In this document: one piece after another, positions 7,284 to 16,949 of the stretch
How the letters are laid out: the number at the start of each line of letters is the position of its first letter
How positions within the stretch are numbered: the first letter of the stretch is position 1
Assembly: GCA_021151835.1 (NCBI GenBank)
Contig: JAGKWO010000004.1
Location: 158,358 to 222,357 of the forward strand
Direction of reading: 5' to 3'
DNA length: 64,000 bases
Source: Gammaproteobacteria bacterium
GTDB taxonomy: Bacteria > Pseudomonadota > Gammaproteobacteria > Pseudomonadales > Cellvibrionaceae
Notes under the pieces: generated by a model
What the model saw: only the letters and a program-made list of their open reading frames with translations
The model's database searches: none
What the model was told of the DNA's origin: nothing
Position numbers and translations under genes: made by a program

Positions 7284-10223
7284 ATGAAAAGTTCTGCAAG
7301 TTTTAATCGAAAATTGCTTTCCACACTGGTTGCAGCCAGTATCGCGACTGGCGCATTTGCCCAAAGTGATGACGTGGAAGAAGTAGTCATCACCGGTATT
7401 AAAGCCTCTTTGACCAACTCTGTTAGCGTAAAGCGCGATTCTGCATCGGTAGTTGATGCGATTAGCGCGGAAGATATTGGCAAGTTGCCTGACACAACCA
7501 TCGCCGATTCGCTGCAACGTGTTCCCGGTATCCAGATCCGCCGTAATGCCGGTGAAGGCTCAACTGTTAACGTGCGCGGTATGCCGCAAGTCAGCACGTT
7601 GCTGAACGGCGAACAATTCCTGAGCGCGGGTTCAATCACCACCGCTCAACCTGACTTTACTGATATCCCGGCGGAATTGTTGTCGCGCGTGGACGTCATC
7701 AAATCTGCCCAGGCATCAACCCTTGCTGCCGGTGTTGCCGGCACTATCGACCTGAAAACCCGCCGCCCGTTTGATTTGGATGATGGCTGGACCTTTGCCG
7801 GCTCTGCAGAAGGTTCACAAGGCAAATACACTGACGACGACATCGGCCATAAGATTTCCGGTTTTGCCGGCTTCAACAACGGTGACAACTTCGGCGCCTT
7901 GTTGAGTGTTTCCAACTCCAAAGCCACCCTGGCGAACTTCCGCTACGGGATGTATACCGACTGGTGGTTCCGCGGTTATAACGAGAATGGCGATTGGCCA
8001 GGACAGGGCACTGCGTCTGACCTGACCGGCGACGGCGATACCAACGACCAGGTATTCGGTACCATCGACTACGGCATAACCAACCGCACCGCCGAGCGTG
8101 AGCGCACCGGTATTTCCGGTACCGCGCAGTTCCAGGTGAACGACAGCATCGAACTGGTTGCCGATGTGTTCTACACCAAAATGGACCAGGGCGATTATGT
8201 GAATGGCCTGATTTCTGATAACTCCTGGGCACAGTACGATTGGGTGAATCCGGATCTGGACACCCTGGTTAACCGCGGCCCGGCGGCTGGTGGCAACGGT
8301 AAGGATTTCTACACCTCATCAGTTACCAACCTGGAAGCCTTGCGTGTTATCGCCAAAGGCGAAACCCAGATGGATGACCGTGAATCCTTGAACTTCAATT
8401 TGCAAGCCAACATCGATTTCGCTGATAACTTCCGCGGTTCTGTGCGTTATGCACACGGCAATGCAACCAATGATCACACCAGCAGCTTCGCCGATGCATT
8501 GCTCACCAGCGGTATGCAATCCGGCCTGCAAACCAGTTACGGCGGCGTTAAAGCACCGGTTAACCCCGGTGGTTACGGCCCGAATGGCGAGCGTGTCCCG
8601 GTAGTGGCTGATTTCTCCGGCAAACACCCAAGTATCCAATACCCGACCGGTTTCGGTCAGGATATCGATGCCTATGGCCTGGTATCAGCGTTCTCCCATC
8701 AAAACCGCGATGAAGAATCGACGCTGGATGTGTTCCGCTTTGACAGCACCTATGAATTTGATGACGGTGTAAAAGTGGATTTCGGTTACCGTTTTGCTGA
8801 CCGCGAAATCGAGCGCAACCAATACGACCTGATAGCACCGTTCACGGTTAAAGATGCGAATGGCAACAATGTAACTGTGTACTCCAAGTGGAAAGATTCC
8901 GGTATTCCCGGTGTTTCCGGTGGCGACACAATTGCCAGAACCTTTAAATTCAGCGAATTGCAGGACCTGGGTTACATCCATCAGGTGAGCGATTTTGGCC
9001 CGGCAAGTGATGGCAACAGCTATTACTTCATCAATCCAAAAGCGATGAAGAATGCCTTTGGGTTCCATGAAGCCTTGTACCCGGGCAACGTGAAACAAAA
9101 AGACGGCGCACAAAGCTATACCGTTGAAGACCAAACCCAAACCTTCTACTTCCAGGGTTCATTCTCAGGTGAAGCTGGCCTGCCCTACCAGGCTAATTTC
9201 GGTATGCAATACATAGAAACCAGCCTGGACATTACCCAGTTCATCCCGGCGGTCGATACCACCAAAGTCACCGTAAATGGCACTGTGTACCCGGCGCTGG
9301 ATGGTGTTGCACCAACAATCGCCAGCACCGAAGTAGTTGAGCGCACTTTTAACGACTTCCTGCCACGCTTCAACATCGCGTTCGATACCAGCGATAACAC
9401 CAAGCTGCGTCTGGCGTATTCAAAAACCATGACGCAACTGGATGCTAACGATCTGGGCCTGGGCCGTACCTACACCACGAACAACAACCCTGAACTGGGC
9501 GTGTTCCAGGTGGTTAGCGCCTCGCAAAACGGCAACCCGTACATGGAACCATGGCGCGCAGACAACTATGACCTGAGCTATGAGTGGTATTTCAACGAAA
9601 GCGGCATGGTCAGCCTGGGCGCATTCCGTGTCGATGTGGAAACCTCGATTGCAACCACCACCGTACAAATCCCGACTGTGGCGGATTCTGATGGTGTTAA
9701 CCGCAGACCGGGCGAAACTATCGATCTGACCACCCGCGGCAATACCAATGGCGGCATCGTGAAAGGTTTGGAGTTGGGCTACCAACAAGCCTTTGACTTC
9801 CTGCCTGGTGCCTGGAGTGGTTTGGGTACAACCATCAACTACACCTTCACCGATGGTACTGGTGGCGAGAAAGATTTCTACGGCAAAACCATGCCAATGG
9901 CTGACAACTCTGAAAACCAGGTCAACGCCGTATTGTGGTACGAGTACGCCCAATGGCAAGCGCGTATTGCGTACAACTATCGCAGCGAACGTTTCATTGG
10001 CCGTGCGTGGAACGACGGCAGTCCGGCTGCCTGGTGGCAAGCGCCAACTACTTACGTAGATGCGTCAGTTAGCTACGACATCAACGACAACCTGACTGTG
10101 TACCTGCAAGGCACCAACATTACGGAAGAGTACGAAGAAACTTACATGCAATGGGAAGACGTCATGGTCAACCAGAATGTGTATGAAGCTCGTTACACTC
10201 TGGGTGTTCGCGCCAAGTTCTAG
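7284..10223 (+). CDS. TonB-dependent outer-membrane receptor (Caulobacter type)
   Basis: The protein has 979 residues from ATG 7284, chosen because AGAGGA lies seven bases upstream and a signal peptide (residues 1-26, ending GAFA) follows. The frame is open back to 7170. A TonB box-like segment EEVVITG is near residue 32, then the plug domain with AEDIGKLPD and ADSLQRVPGIQ, the signature of the large Caulobacter-type receptors that usually import oligosaccharides or other organic substrates. The remaining 750 residues form the 22-strand barrel, ending in an aromatic strand with terminal Phe (VRAKF). It takes an unknown substrate across the outer membrane using TonB energy. It is followed by its own terminator and flanked by halogenase-like genes. 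Confidence 0.92.
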   Translation: MKSSASFNRKLLSTLVAASIATGAFAQSDDVEEVVITGIKASLTNSVSVKRDSASVVDAISAEDIGKLPDTTIADSLQRVPGIQIRRNAGEGSTVNVRGMPQVSTLLNGEQFLSAGSITTAQPDFTDIPAELLSRVDVIKSAQASTLAAGVAGTIDLKTRRPFDLDDGWTFAGSAEGSQGKYTDDDIGHKISGFAGFNNGDNFGALLSVSNSKATLANFRYGMYTDWWFRGYNENGDWPGQGTASDLTGDGDTNDQVFGTIDYGITNRTAERERTGISGTAQFQVNDSIELVADVFYTKMDQGDYVNGLISDNSWAQYDWVNPDLDTLVNRGPAAGGNGKDFYTSSVTNLEALRVIAKGETQMDDRESLNFNLQANIDFADNFRGSVRYAHGNATNDHTSSFADALLTSGMQSGLQTSYGGVKAPVNPGGYGPNGERVPVVADFSGKHPSIQYPTGFGQDIDAYGLVSAFSHQNRDEESTLDVFRFDSTYEFDDGVKVDFGYRFADREIERNQYDLIAPFTVKDANGNNVTVYSKWKDSGIPGVSGGDTIARTFKFSELQDLGYIHQVSDFGPASDGNSYYFINPKAMKNAFGFHEALYPGNVKQKDGAQSYTVEDQTQTFYFQGSFSGEAGLPYQANFGMQYIETSLDITQFIPAVDTTKVTVNGTVYPALDGVAPTIASTEVVERTFNDFLPRFNIAFDTSDNTKLRLAYSKTMTQLDANDLGLGRTYTTNNNPELGVFQVVSASQNGNPYMEPWRADNYDLSYEWYFNESGMVSLGAFRVDVETSIATTTVQIPTVADSDGVNRRPGETIDLTTRGNTNGGIVKGLELGYQQAFDFLPGAWSGLGTTINYTFTDGTGGEKDFYGKTMPMADNSENQVNAVLWYEYAQWQARIAYNYRSERFIGRAWNDGSPAAWWQAPTTYVDASVSYDINDNLTVYLQGTNITEEYEETYMQWEDVMVNQNVYEARYTLGVRAKF

Positions 10224-10282
10224 GCAACCGGGGGATTCACTCCCCCACGCTGATTGTTTCTCCTTGATTGTCTCTCCTTGTT

Positions 10283-10308
10283 TGCCCCGCATTGCGGGGC
10301 TTTTTTAT
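10283..10308 (+). terminator. Rho-independent terminator of the receptor gene
   Basis: The stem GCCCCGC / GCGGGGC with an ATT loop is followed by six T residues. It separates the receptor from the convergent halogenase gene. Confidence 0.9.
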
Positions 10309-10322
10309 TGCTCAAGTTTTTA

Positions 10323-11834
10323 TTAATTAATTTCTTGTTCGGCCATGTTATTTAACTGCGCGCGATGATCGGAAAAATTCAACGCGCAACGACGCAGGAA
10401 ATTATCCAGCGCCGGCAAGTCAAAACGTGCTTCGTCCGCCGTCGGTTTTCGCACTTGCTGCGCATTCGGCAAGATTCCCATCCCCGCTAAAATGCAATAC
10501 CAGGATGGTACCGGATAATAATGTGCAATATTCAACCGCTGTATTTCTGCCGCCAGATCTTTTCCGGCAAACCAACTGCTATATAACTCCAGCATGGTTG
10601 CCGAAACATCTTGCTGGTTTGCAGTATTTGCTCGCCAATAATCAGTATCAGTGCGCGAACTGGTTTTGTAATGCGTCACGATATAATCGCGCACACCATC
10701 AAAATGGCTATTGATGCGTTTATTAAAATCATGGCGATAACGATCAGTAAATTCACCCCGGGTGAAATCTTCCGCAAACACGGCCACGGTTTGTTGCACC
10801 AAAAACAATGCGGTTGCTTCCAGCGGTTCAATAAAGCCTTGCGATAATCCCACTGCCAGGCAATTTTTTACCCAATGTTCCTGCGCACGGCCAATTTTCA
10901 TTTTTAAATGGCGCACGGGAATATCAGCATCCAGCAGTCCCAAACGTTCACGCAATTCGTGCTCAGCTTCATCAGCAGAGCAAAATACCGAGCTATAGAC
11001 ATACCCATTGCCGTAGCGATTAGTGAGCGGAATCTTCCAGGCCCAGCCGTGTTTTAATGCAGCAGATACTGTTTCTGACGGAATTTTTTTGCCAATAGCC
11101 GACGGCATTGCCACTGCCGCGTCATTCAATAAATTATTGCTGTAGCTGACAAACGATGTTTGTAAGGTTTTTTGCAGCAACAAACTGGCGAAGCCGGTGC
11201 AATCCACAAAAAAATCCGCCGCATGGATTTCACCCGTATCGGTTAACAATGATGCGATATTTCCTGCATCATCCTGCTGCACCTGCGCAATATGGCAAAC
11301 ACGATGCACTACACCACGCTCAAGCGCCTTTTTACGCAAGAATTGCCCGAGCAATACCGCATCAAAGTGATAACCGTAATGGACTTCAAAGGGAAAATTT
11401 TCCGGTGCTACTGGCGACAAGCATTCGCGTGCAATGCGTGATGCCACAAAAAAGCGATCCGGATGCGCAGGTAAATCAGCACCCTGTAAACGCGCTTGCA
11501 CATTATGCATAAAAATCGGCAAGGTCTGGCGATCCAATGCGGATGAAAAAGGATGGAAATAGCGCTCATAACCCGCACGCGTCGACCAGTTTTCAAAACT
11601 GATGCCGCACTTGTAGGTTGCATTGCATTCCGGCATCCACTCTGCTTCGGTGATCTCCAGTGAATCAAAAAATACTTTCAGCGCAGGAGTGGATCCCTCC
11701 CCTACACCGATAATACCTATTTCAGGGGACTCCAGCAGTTCAATCTGGAATCCCCTGGCATTCCACTGCCGCGCCATAATCAACGCGCTCATCCATCCGG
11801 CGGTACCGCCACCCACAATTACTATTTTTTTCAT
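10323..11834 (-). CDS. PrnA-type flavin-dependent halogenase homologue 1 (divergent)
   Basis: This 503-residue protein belongs to the tryptophan-halogenase family. The FAD-binding GGGTAGW motif is at residues 8-14, a lysine at residue 75 corresponds to the catalytic Lys of PrnA, WAWKIP (the WxWxIP halogenase motif) is at 264-269, and the conserved Glu is at 339. It differs from its three neighbours: the Ser after that Glu is Ala (PLEAT), and the strand following WxWxIP reads TNRYGNGY instead of QHRTGNGY. Known relatives use reduced flavin, oxygen and halide to halogenate indole or phenol rings. No flavin reductase or biosynthetic cluster is visible, so the substrate is unknown. It converges with the receptor gene. 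Confidence 0.85.
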   Translation of the reverse strand: MKKIVIVGGGTAGWMSALIMARQWNARGFQIELLESPEIGIIGVGEGSTPALKVFFDSLEITEAEWMPECNATYKCGISFENWSTRAGYERYFHPFSSALDRQTLPIFMHNVQARLQGADLPAHPDRFFVASRIARECLSPVAPENFPFEVHYGYHFDAVLLGQFLRKKALERGVVHRVCHIAQVQQDDAGNIASLLTDTGEIHAADFFVDCTGFASLLLQKTLQTSFVSYSNNLLNDAAVAMPSAIGKKIPSETVSAALKHGWAWKIPLTNRYGNGYVYSSVFCSADEAEHELRERLGLLDADIPVRHLKMKIGRAQEHWVKNCLAVGLSQGFIEPLEATALFLVQQTVAVFAEDFTRGEFTDRYRHDFNKRINSHFDGVRDYIVTHYKTSSRTDTDYWRANTANQQDVSATMLELYSSWFAGKDLAAEIQRLNIAHYYPVPSWYCILAGMGILPNAQQVRKPTADEARFDLPALDNFLRRCALNFSDHRAQLNNMAEQEIN

Positions 11835-12130
11835 AGGAGTTCTGTAGCATTTTGAATTTGACCTGGGGCCAAAAGGTTCATGAAATGCCCGCTGTTTTTA
11901 ATTAGAGTAATCGCATTATTTTCCCATACCGCCCGGAGAACAACAATCAAACCCGTTGTTATAAAAATTAATCGGATGTTGTTGCAGCAACAGGGATGAG
12001 GCTATTAAAAAAATAATTAACTCACCGTAGTGATTCCTATAATATGCATCAACACAGGCTACCCGGATAGCCGAACAGCCAACCCAGAGCGACTCACAAT
12101 AATAGCCATCATTTAGCAAGGTCAGCTTCC

Positions 12131-13657
12131 ATGTCGAACCCAACTATGAAACCAGTTAGCAATATCGTCATTGTCGGCGGTGGTACTGCGGGCTGGATGG
12201 CTGCGGCCAGCCTCTCCCGCTTTCTCGCGAATAAATCCATTAACATTACATTGATTGAATCCACCAGTATCGGCACTGTTGGCGTAGGTGAGGCCACGAT
12301 TCCCAGCATTGTGCAATTCAACCATTCAGTGGGCCTGGATGAACTGGAATTTATTCGCGCAACACGCGCCAGTTTCAAGCTCGGCATTCAATTTACCAAT
12401 TGGCGTAAACCGGGGGATCAATTCTTCCATCCCTTTGCTGATTACGGCATTGATTTTAGCGGCGTTGAATTCCAGCATTATTTTTATCGCTTGAAAAAAA
12501 ATAATCCCGCCGAAGATCTGCACGATTACTCCATAGGCAGCCAGTTAGCCAAACACAATCATTTTGCCCAACCAAAGGAAGCCCCCAATAATCCTTTGGC
12601 CGATTTTTCTTATGCTTACCATTTTGATGCCGCACTCTACGCCAAAGTATTGAGTGAGCTGTCCATCTCACGGGGGGTTGTGCATGTCGATCAAAAAATT
12701 GAACAGGTCAATCTGCGTGAAGGTGATGGTTTTATTGAATCATTGTTGTTGGATAACGGGAATATTATTGCAGGTGATTTATTTATCGACTGCACCGGTT
12801 TCAAAGGCTTGCTTATTGAAGAAAGCCTGCATACCGGTTATGAAGATTGGCAACAGTGGTTATTATGCGATGCCGCGGTCGCGGTGCAATCCACCAACAC
12901 TGAAGAGCCAACGCCTTATACCAGGGTGACCGCATTGGATGCAGGTTGGATGTGGCAAATCCCGTTACAACACCGCACCGGCAACGGTTATGTTTTTTGC
13001 AGTCGATTCCTGGATAAGAACAAAGCAGAAGAAACCTTGATGCAACGCATTAGTGGCAACCCGATTACTGCGCCAAAACCATTTGCATTTAAAGCGGGCC
13101 GCCGCAAAAAAGTCTGGAATAAAAATTGTTATGCACTTGGGCTTGCATCAGGTTTTATCGAACCGCTGGAAAGCACCAGCATTTCACTTATCCAAACCGG
13201 CATTACCCATTTACTAACGTTCTTTCCTGATATGTCATTTAACCCGGCGATGATTGCCGAAGTGAATCGACGCCATCAACACGAAATGGAACGCATCCGC
13301 GATTTTATTGTGTTGCATTATAAATTGACTGAGCGCACGGATACCGAATTCTGGCGCTATTGCCAGGCAATGGAAATTCCCCCCAGCCTGGAACATAAAA
13401 TTGAATTATTCAAAAGCTGCGGCCATATTTTGCAACACGAACCTGAAGCTTTTGAAAAATCCAGCTGGTTAAGTATTTATAATGGTTTTGGAATTATTCC
13501 GGAACGAACCGATAATCGTATCGACCATTTCAAAGATGACCATATCGCCATGCAGTTGGCAAAAATAAAACAGACGTTGGACCACGCAGGAAAAAGTGCA
13601 ACCAGTCACGCAGAGTTTATTCGCCGGCATTGCGTTGCACCAGACTTTGATAATTAA
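12131..13657 (+). CDS. PrnA-type flavin-dependent halogenase homologue 2
   Basis: 508 residues; ATG 12131 has AAGG ten bases upstream, and an alternative ATG lies five codons later. GGGTAGW is at residues 16-22, the expected catalytic Lys at 83, WMWQIP at 273-278 and the EPLEST Glu at 347, so all halogenase hallmarks are present. It is the only halogenase in the cluster on the plus strand. It is transcribed divergently from homologue 1 across about 296 bases in which I saw no clear operator. Sequence and length place it close to homologues 3 and 4 (shared LQHRTGNGYVF strand), suggesting local duplication followed by divergence. Substrate unknown. Confidence 0.87.
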   Translation: MSNPTMKPVSNIVIVGGGTAGWMAAASLSRFLANKSINITLIESTSIGTVGVGEATIPSIVQFNHSVGLDELEFIRATRASFKLGIQFTNWRKPGDQFFHPFADYGIDFSGVEFQHYFYRLKKNNPAEDLHDYSIGSQLAKHNHFAQPKEAPNNPLADFSYAYHFDAALYAKVLSELSISRGVVHVDQKIEQVNLREGDGFIESLLLDNGNIIAGDLFIDCTGFKGLLIEESLHTGYEDWQQWLLCDAAVAVQSTNTEEPTPYTRVTALDAGWMWQIPLQHRTGNGYVFCSRFLDKNKAEETLMQRISGNPITAPKPFAFKAGRRKKVWNKNCYALGLASGFIEPLESTSISLIQTGITHLLTFFPDMSFNPAMIAEVNRRHQHEMERIRDFIVLHYKLTERTDTEFWRYCQAMEIPPSLEHKIELFKSCGHILQHEPEAFEKSSWLSIYNGFGIIPERTDNRIDHFKDDHIAMQLAKIKQTLDHAGKSATSHAEFIRRHCVAPDFDN

Positions 13658-13815
13658 AATTGTATTGGCGTGCTGTTAGCTCCGATAGTAACCCGAAAAT
13701 CTCATCAGCCGCGATGCGGCTGATGATTTCTGCAAATAGATTTGCAGGGATCGCCAGGATGGCTTTTGGAATGTAGCATTGGCGCAAACGGGATTATCAA
13801 ATCAATCACTATGGA

Positions 13816-15327
13816 TTACTTTGCCGGGCAATGTTGACGAAGAAACTCGCCATGCGATGGTAATTTCATTACGGTATCGCGAATCGCTTTTGCGCCCTGA
13901 TTTAAAGACTGTGCCAGTTTTTGGCTATCCAAAGCATCTGTTAACGGATGATATTTTTCCGGGCGAATGTTCATCCCCTCCAAAATAGAATACCAACTGT
14001 CTGCACCGAAAAGATTTTCCGGGTGATGCTGCAATTGACCACGACGACGGAATTGTTCAATTTTTTCCTGCAAGCTATCAGGAATATCCATTGCTTGGCA
14101 CCAACGCCAAAATGCCGTGTCATCACGTTTAGTTGTGCAATAATGCAGAATTACAAAATCGCGGATTTCTACATAATCGCGCGTAATTTCCCGATTGAAT
14201 TGTTGCTCAAGGAATGGATCCATATTTTTATCGGGAAAGTTGCGGATAAAATGCACCAACTCGCGGTACACCAAATGAATCGCCGTGGATTCCAGCGGCT
14301 CAATAAAACCCGACGCCAATCCCAACGCCAAACAATTGTTATGCCATATTTTTTTGCGCATACCACTCACAAAGGGAATGACGCGAGGCTCATTGATGAG
14401 TTTTCCTTCAACAACATTCATCAACGTATTGATAGCTTCGTCATCAGAGCAATAATCGCTGGCAAACACATAGCCGTTTCCAGTGCGATGCTGTAGCGGA
14501 ATTTTCCAGGTCCACCCTGCTGCACGCGCACTGGCCGTTGTGTAAGGTAATGGATCACCCGCATTTTCGGATTGCGCAGCTACTGCGCGATTACACGGCA
14601 AATAATTAGACCAGTCTTCATAACCTACTTTCAACGTTTCTGAAATTAATAATCCTTTAAAACCGGTACAGTCAATAAAAAAATCGCTTTCAACTTTTTC
14701 ACCGTTGGTGAGTAGTAGCGATTGGATACATTGACGCTCATCCGTCTGGACGCTGGCCACGGTAGCTTCGATACGTTTCACACCGCGTTCAAGGGTAATT
14801 TCACGCATATGGCGCGCCGCATACGCGGCATCAAGGTGCAATGCGTAGCCGTAAGTTGCTAGTGGTGTGTTCGCCAATTGCGCTTCAGCCATAAAGCGAT
14901 GCTCCTCTGCCATAATCCCGGCAGGTGAGTGATCCATCCAGCGAGTCACATTACCATCGGCCAATGTTTTTAACCAGATTTGATAAAAATCGTGCCCATC
15001 AATATTGCGTCCAATTTTTCCAAACGGATGATAAAAATGATGTTCGTTTTGTTGAAACCAGTTTTCAAAACGAATTCCCAGTTTGATGGAACCTGCCGTT
15101 GCTTGCATAAATTCTTTGACAGGGAGGCGCGCATCTTTCAGGAATGCCATAAACGATGGCACAGTCGCTTCCCCCACACCGATAGTGGCAATATCCGGCG
15201 ATTCAACCAAGGTAATTTTGGTGTTGCTGCCGTGCAAAATATTGCTGAGCAAACTGGCCGCCATCCAACCTGCCGTGCCGCCGCCCACAATACAAATTGA
15301 ACCCAATGGATTCGCCGTACGCTGCAT
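13816..15327 (-). CDS. PrnA-type flavin-dependent halogenase homologue 3
   Basis: 503 residues from ATG 15327, chosen over the upstream in-frame start at 15411 because the longer form would overlap the preceding gene by 74 bases; TAAGGC lies just upstream. GGGTAGW is at residues 15-21, catalytic-type Lys at 82, WTWKIP at 272-277 and the conserved Glu at 346, the same number as in PrnA. It follows homologue 4 by only 10 bases and is therefore its operon partner. The position next to the conserved Glu-Ser-Thr is Ala where PrnA has Gly, as also seen in variants around it, so halide binding may differ. Confidence 0.87.
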   Translation of the reverse strand: MQRTANPLGSICIVGGGTAGWMAASLLSNILHGSNTKITLVESPDIATIGVGEATVPSFMAFLKDARLPVKEFMQATAGSIKLGIRFENWFQQNEHHFYHPFGKIGRNIDGHDFYQIWLKTLADGNVTRWMDHSPAGIMAEEHRFMAEAQLANTPLATYGYALHLDAAYAARHMREITLERGVKRIEATVASVQTDERQCIQSLLLTNGEKVESDFFIDCTGFKGLLISETLKVGYEDWSNYLPCNRAVAAQSENAGDPLPYTTASARAAGWTWKIPLQHRTGNGYVFASDYCSDDEAINTLMNVVEGKLINEPRVIPFVSGMRKKIWHNNCLALGLASGFIEPLESTAIHLVYRELVHFIRNFPDKNMDPFLEQQFNREITRDYVEIRDFVILHYCTTKRDDTAFWRWCQAMDIPDSLQEKIEQFRRRGQLQHHPENLFGADSWYSILEGMNIRPEKYHPLTDALDSQKLAQSLNQGAKAIRDTVMKLPSHGEFLRQHCPAK

Positions 15328-15337
15328 ATTTTTTGCC

Positions 15338-16852
15338 TTATACCCTGGGCATTTTACAATGCTGGTTAATAAATTCCTGATGTGTCGGCAGACCGGCAAT
15401 TGCTTCTGCAATCGAAGTACGCATTTGCGCCAGGCTTTGTTTTAGATAATTCACATTCAAGCGGTCTACATTTTTATTATAGTGTTGCGGGTAAAAATTA
15501 AACCCGCTGTAAATTGCCAACCAGGAATCCGGATGGAATATTTCCCAGGGATAATGCAATAAATCGCCGTGGTCATAATAAGCATCTATTTTTTGTTGCA
15601 ATGAATCAGGCACTGACATGGCGCGACAATAGCGCCAGAATTCGCTGTCATCGCGCTGGTTAGCTTTGTAATGCAGAATAATAAAATCGCGGATGCGCTC
15701 CCACTCGGTAGCTGTGACCTGGTTGAAATAGTCGATTTTTTCCTCATTGAAAAATGGCGTGGGAAGGGAGCCGCAAATTTTTTCTATCCCGGTTTCAATC
15801 AGCGCAATACTGGTACTTTCAAGGGGCTCTAAAAATCCGGCCGCCAAACCAATCGCAATACAGTTTTTATTCCACGCCTGCGCCCGGCGCCCCGGAATAA
15901 ATTTAAATTTACGCGGCGAATGTAAAACTTTTCCATCAATGTGCTGCACTAAGATTTCTTCAGCCTGCGCTTCGTCAGTAAAGTGGCTGGCATAAACATG
16001 GCCATTACCCTGGCGATGCTGCAACGGAATTTTCCATTGCCAACCAGCCGTATGTGCTTTGGAAACAGTGCGAATTGCCGGTTCACCCACCAACTCCGAT
16101 TGCACCGCCATCGCGCGATCACACAACAACCATTGGCTCCAGTCGACATAAGGTGTTTTTAACGCGTCCGCAATTAATAAACCGTGAAAGCCGGTGCAAT
16201 CGATGAATAAATCCGCATTAACATTGCGTTGATCATCAAGCGTCAGGCTTTCAATAAAACCGGAATGATTATGCAGGTTAACTGCTGCAATTTTTGCATC
16301 TATGTGAACAACGCCGTTGGCGAGTGAATGCTCGCGCATTAATGTGGCGAAAAGTGCCGCATCAAAATGTAGTGCCCAATCGAATATTGATAGTGGTGAT
16401 GCAGGGTTTTCAGCAGGAAATGTAAATTTGTTGGCACGGGCCAGCGCAATGCCCAATGAATATTTTTCCAATGGCTGGGAATCACCCATGTCACGCAGTT
16501 TCATCCAGTAATGATGGAAGCGAATTCCGTTAGCATCGTGCCCGAAAACACCAAAGGGATGGATAAATGATGTGTCCGGTTTGAACCAATCTTTAAATTC
16601 AATGCCCAGCTTGATGGTTGCATTGGTTTTACTCATCACCTCCATATCGTCCATACCCAGTGATTGGTAAAAACGGCGTAATGTCGGGATAGTCGCTTCC
16701 CCGACGCCTACGGTACCTATTTCACTCGATTCGACAACGGTAATTTTTATATCGGTATTGGCAAAATGATGACTTAACTTTGCAGCTGTCATCCAGCCGG
16801 CAGTGCCGCCGCCAGCAATAACAATCGATTTAACCGGGTATTGGTAGTTCAC
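15338..16852 (-). CDS. PrnA-type flavin-dependent halogenase homologue 4
   Basis: 504 residues starting at GTG 16852, with GGGAAG about seven bases upstream and no nearer ATG. GGGTAGW is at residues 14-20, Lys at 81, WQWKIP at 271-276 and the EPLEST-type Glu at 345. It is the first halogenase downstream of the second TonB receptor and is separated from it by a hairpin that may reduce read-through, so receptor, homologue 4 and homologue 3 probably form one graded operon. The enzyme family acts in the cytoplasm, so any imported substrate would have to reach the cytoplasm to be modified. Confidence 0.87.
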   Translation of the reverse strand: MNYQYPVKSIVIAGGGTAGWMTAAKLSHHFANTDIKITVVESSEIGTVGVGEATIPTLRRFYQSLGMDDMEVMSKTNATIKLGIEFKDWFKPDTSFIHPFGVFGHDANGIRFHHYWMKLRDMGDSQPLEKYSLGIALARANKFTFPAENPASPLSIFDWALHFDAALFATLMREHSLANGVVHIDAKIAAVNLHNHSGFIESLTLDDQRNVNADLFIDCTGFHGLLIADALKTPYVDWSQWLLCDRAMAVQSELVGEPAIRTVSKAHTAGWQWKIPLQHRQGNGHVYASHFTDEAQAEEILVQHIDGKVLHSPRKFKFIPGRRAQAWNKNCIAIGLAAGFLEPLESTSIALIETGIEKICGSLPTPFFNEEKIDYFNQVTATEWERIRDFIILHYKANQRDDSEFWRYCRAMSVPDSLQQKIDAYYDHGDLLHYPWEIFHPDSWLAIYSGFNFYPQHYNKNVDRLNVNYLKQSLAQMRTSIAEAIAGLPTHQEFINQHCKMPRV

Positions 16853-16882
16853 AATGGCTTCCCGAGATTTGGTTCCAGAAAT

Positions 16883-16918
16883 AATAAAACCACGGTAATT
16901 ACTTACCGTGGTTTATTT
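16883..16918 (-). terminator. Intra-operon hairpin between receptor 2 and halogenase 4
   Basis: A 12-bp stem (AAACCACGGTAA and its complement, 4-base loop) lies 35 bases after the receptor stop and is followed on the minus strand by TTTTATTATT. It could be a weak terminator or an mRNA stabiliser that sets the receptor-to-halogenase ratio. Confidence 0.6.
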
Positions 16919-16949
16919 ATCACAAATCAAACGCTAAGACGATGAGACC

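Noticed and set aside
13703..13747. Two hairpins between convergent halogenases 2 and 3 as terminators
   Set aside because: Stems (CATCAGCCGC and CTGCAAAT) are good but neither is followed by a T-run on either strand; kept only as possible structural elements.
10323..16852. Pyrrolnitrin-type biosynthetic cluster
   Set aside because: Only PrnA-like genes are present; no PrnB, PrnC or PrnD homologue, synthase or dedicated flavin reductase is visible, so the name cannot be transferred.
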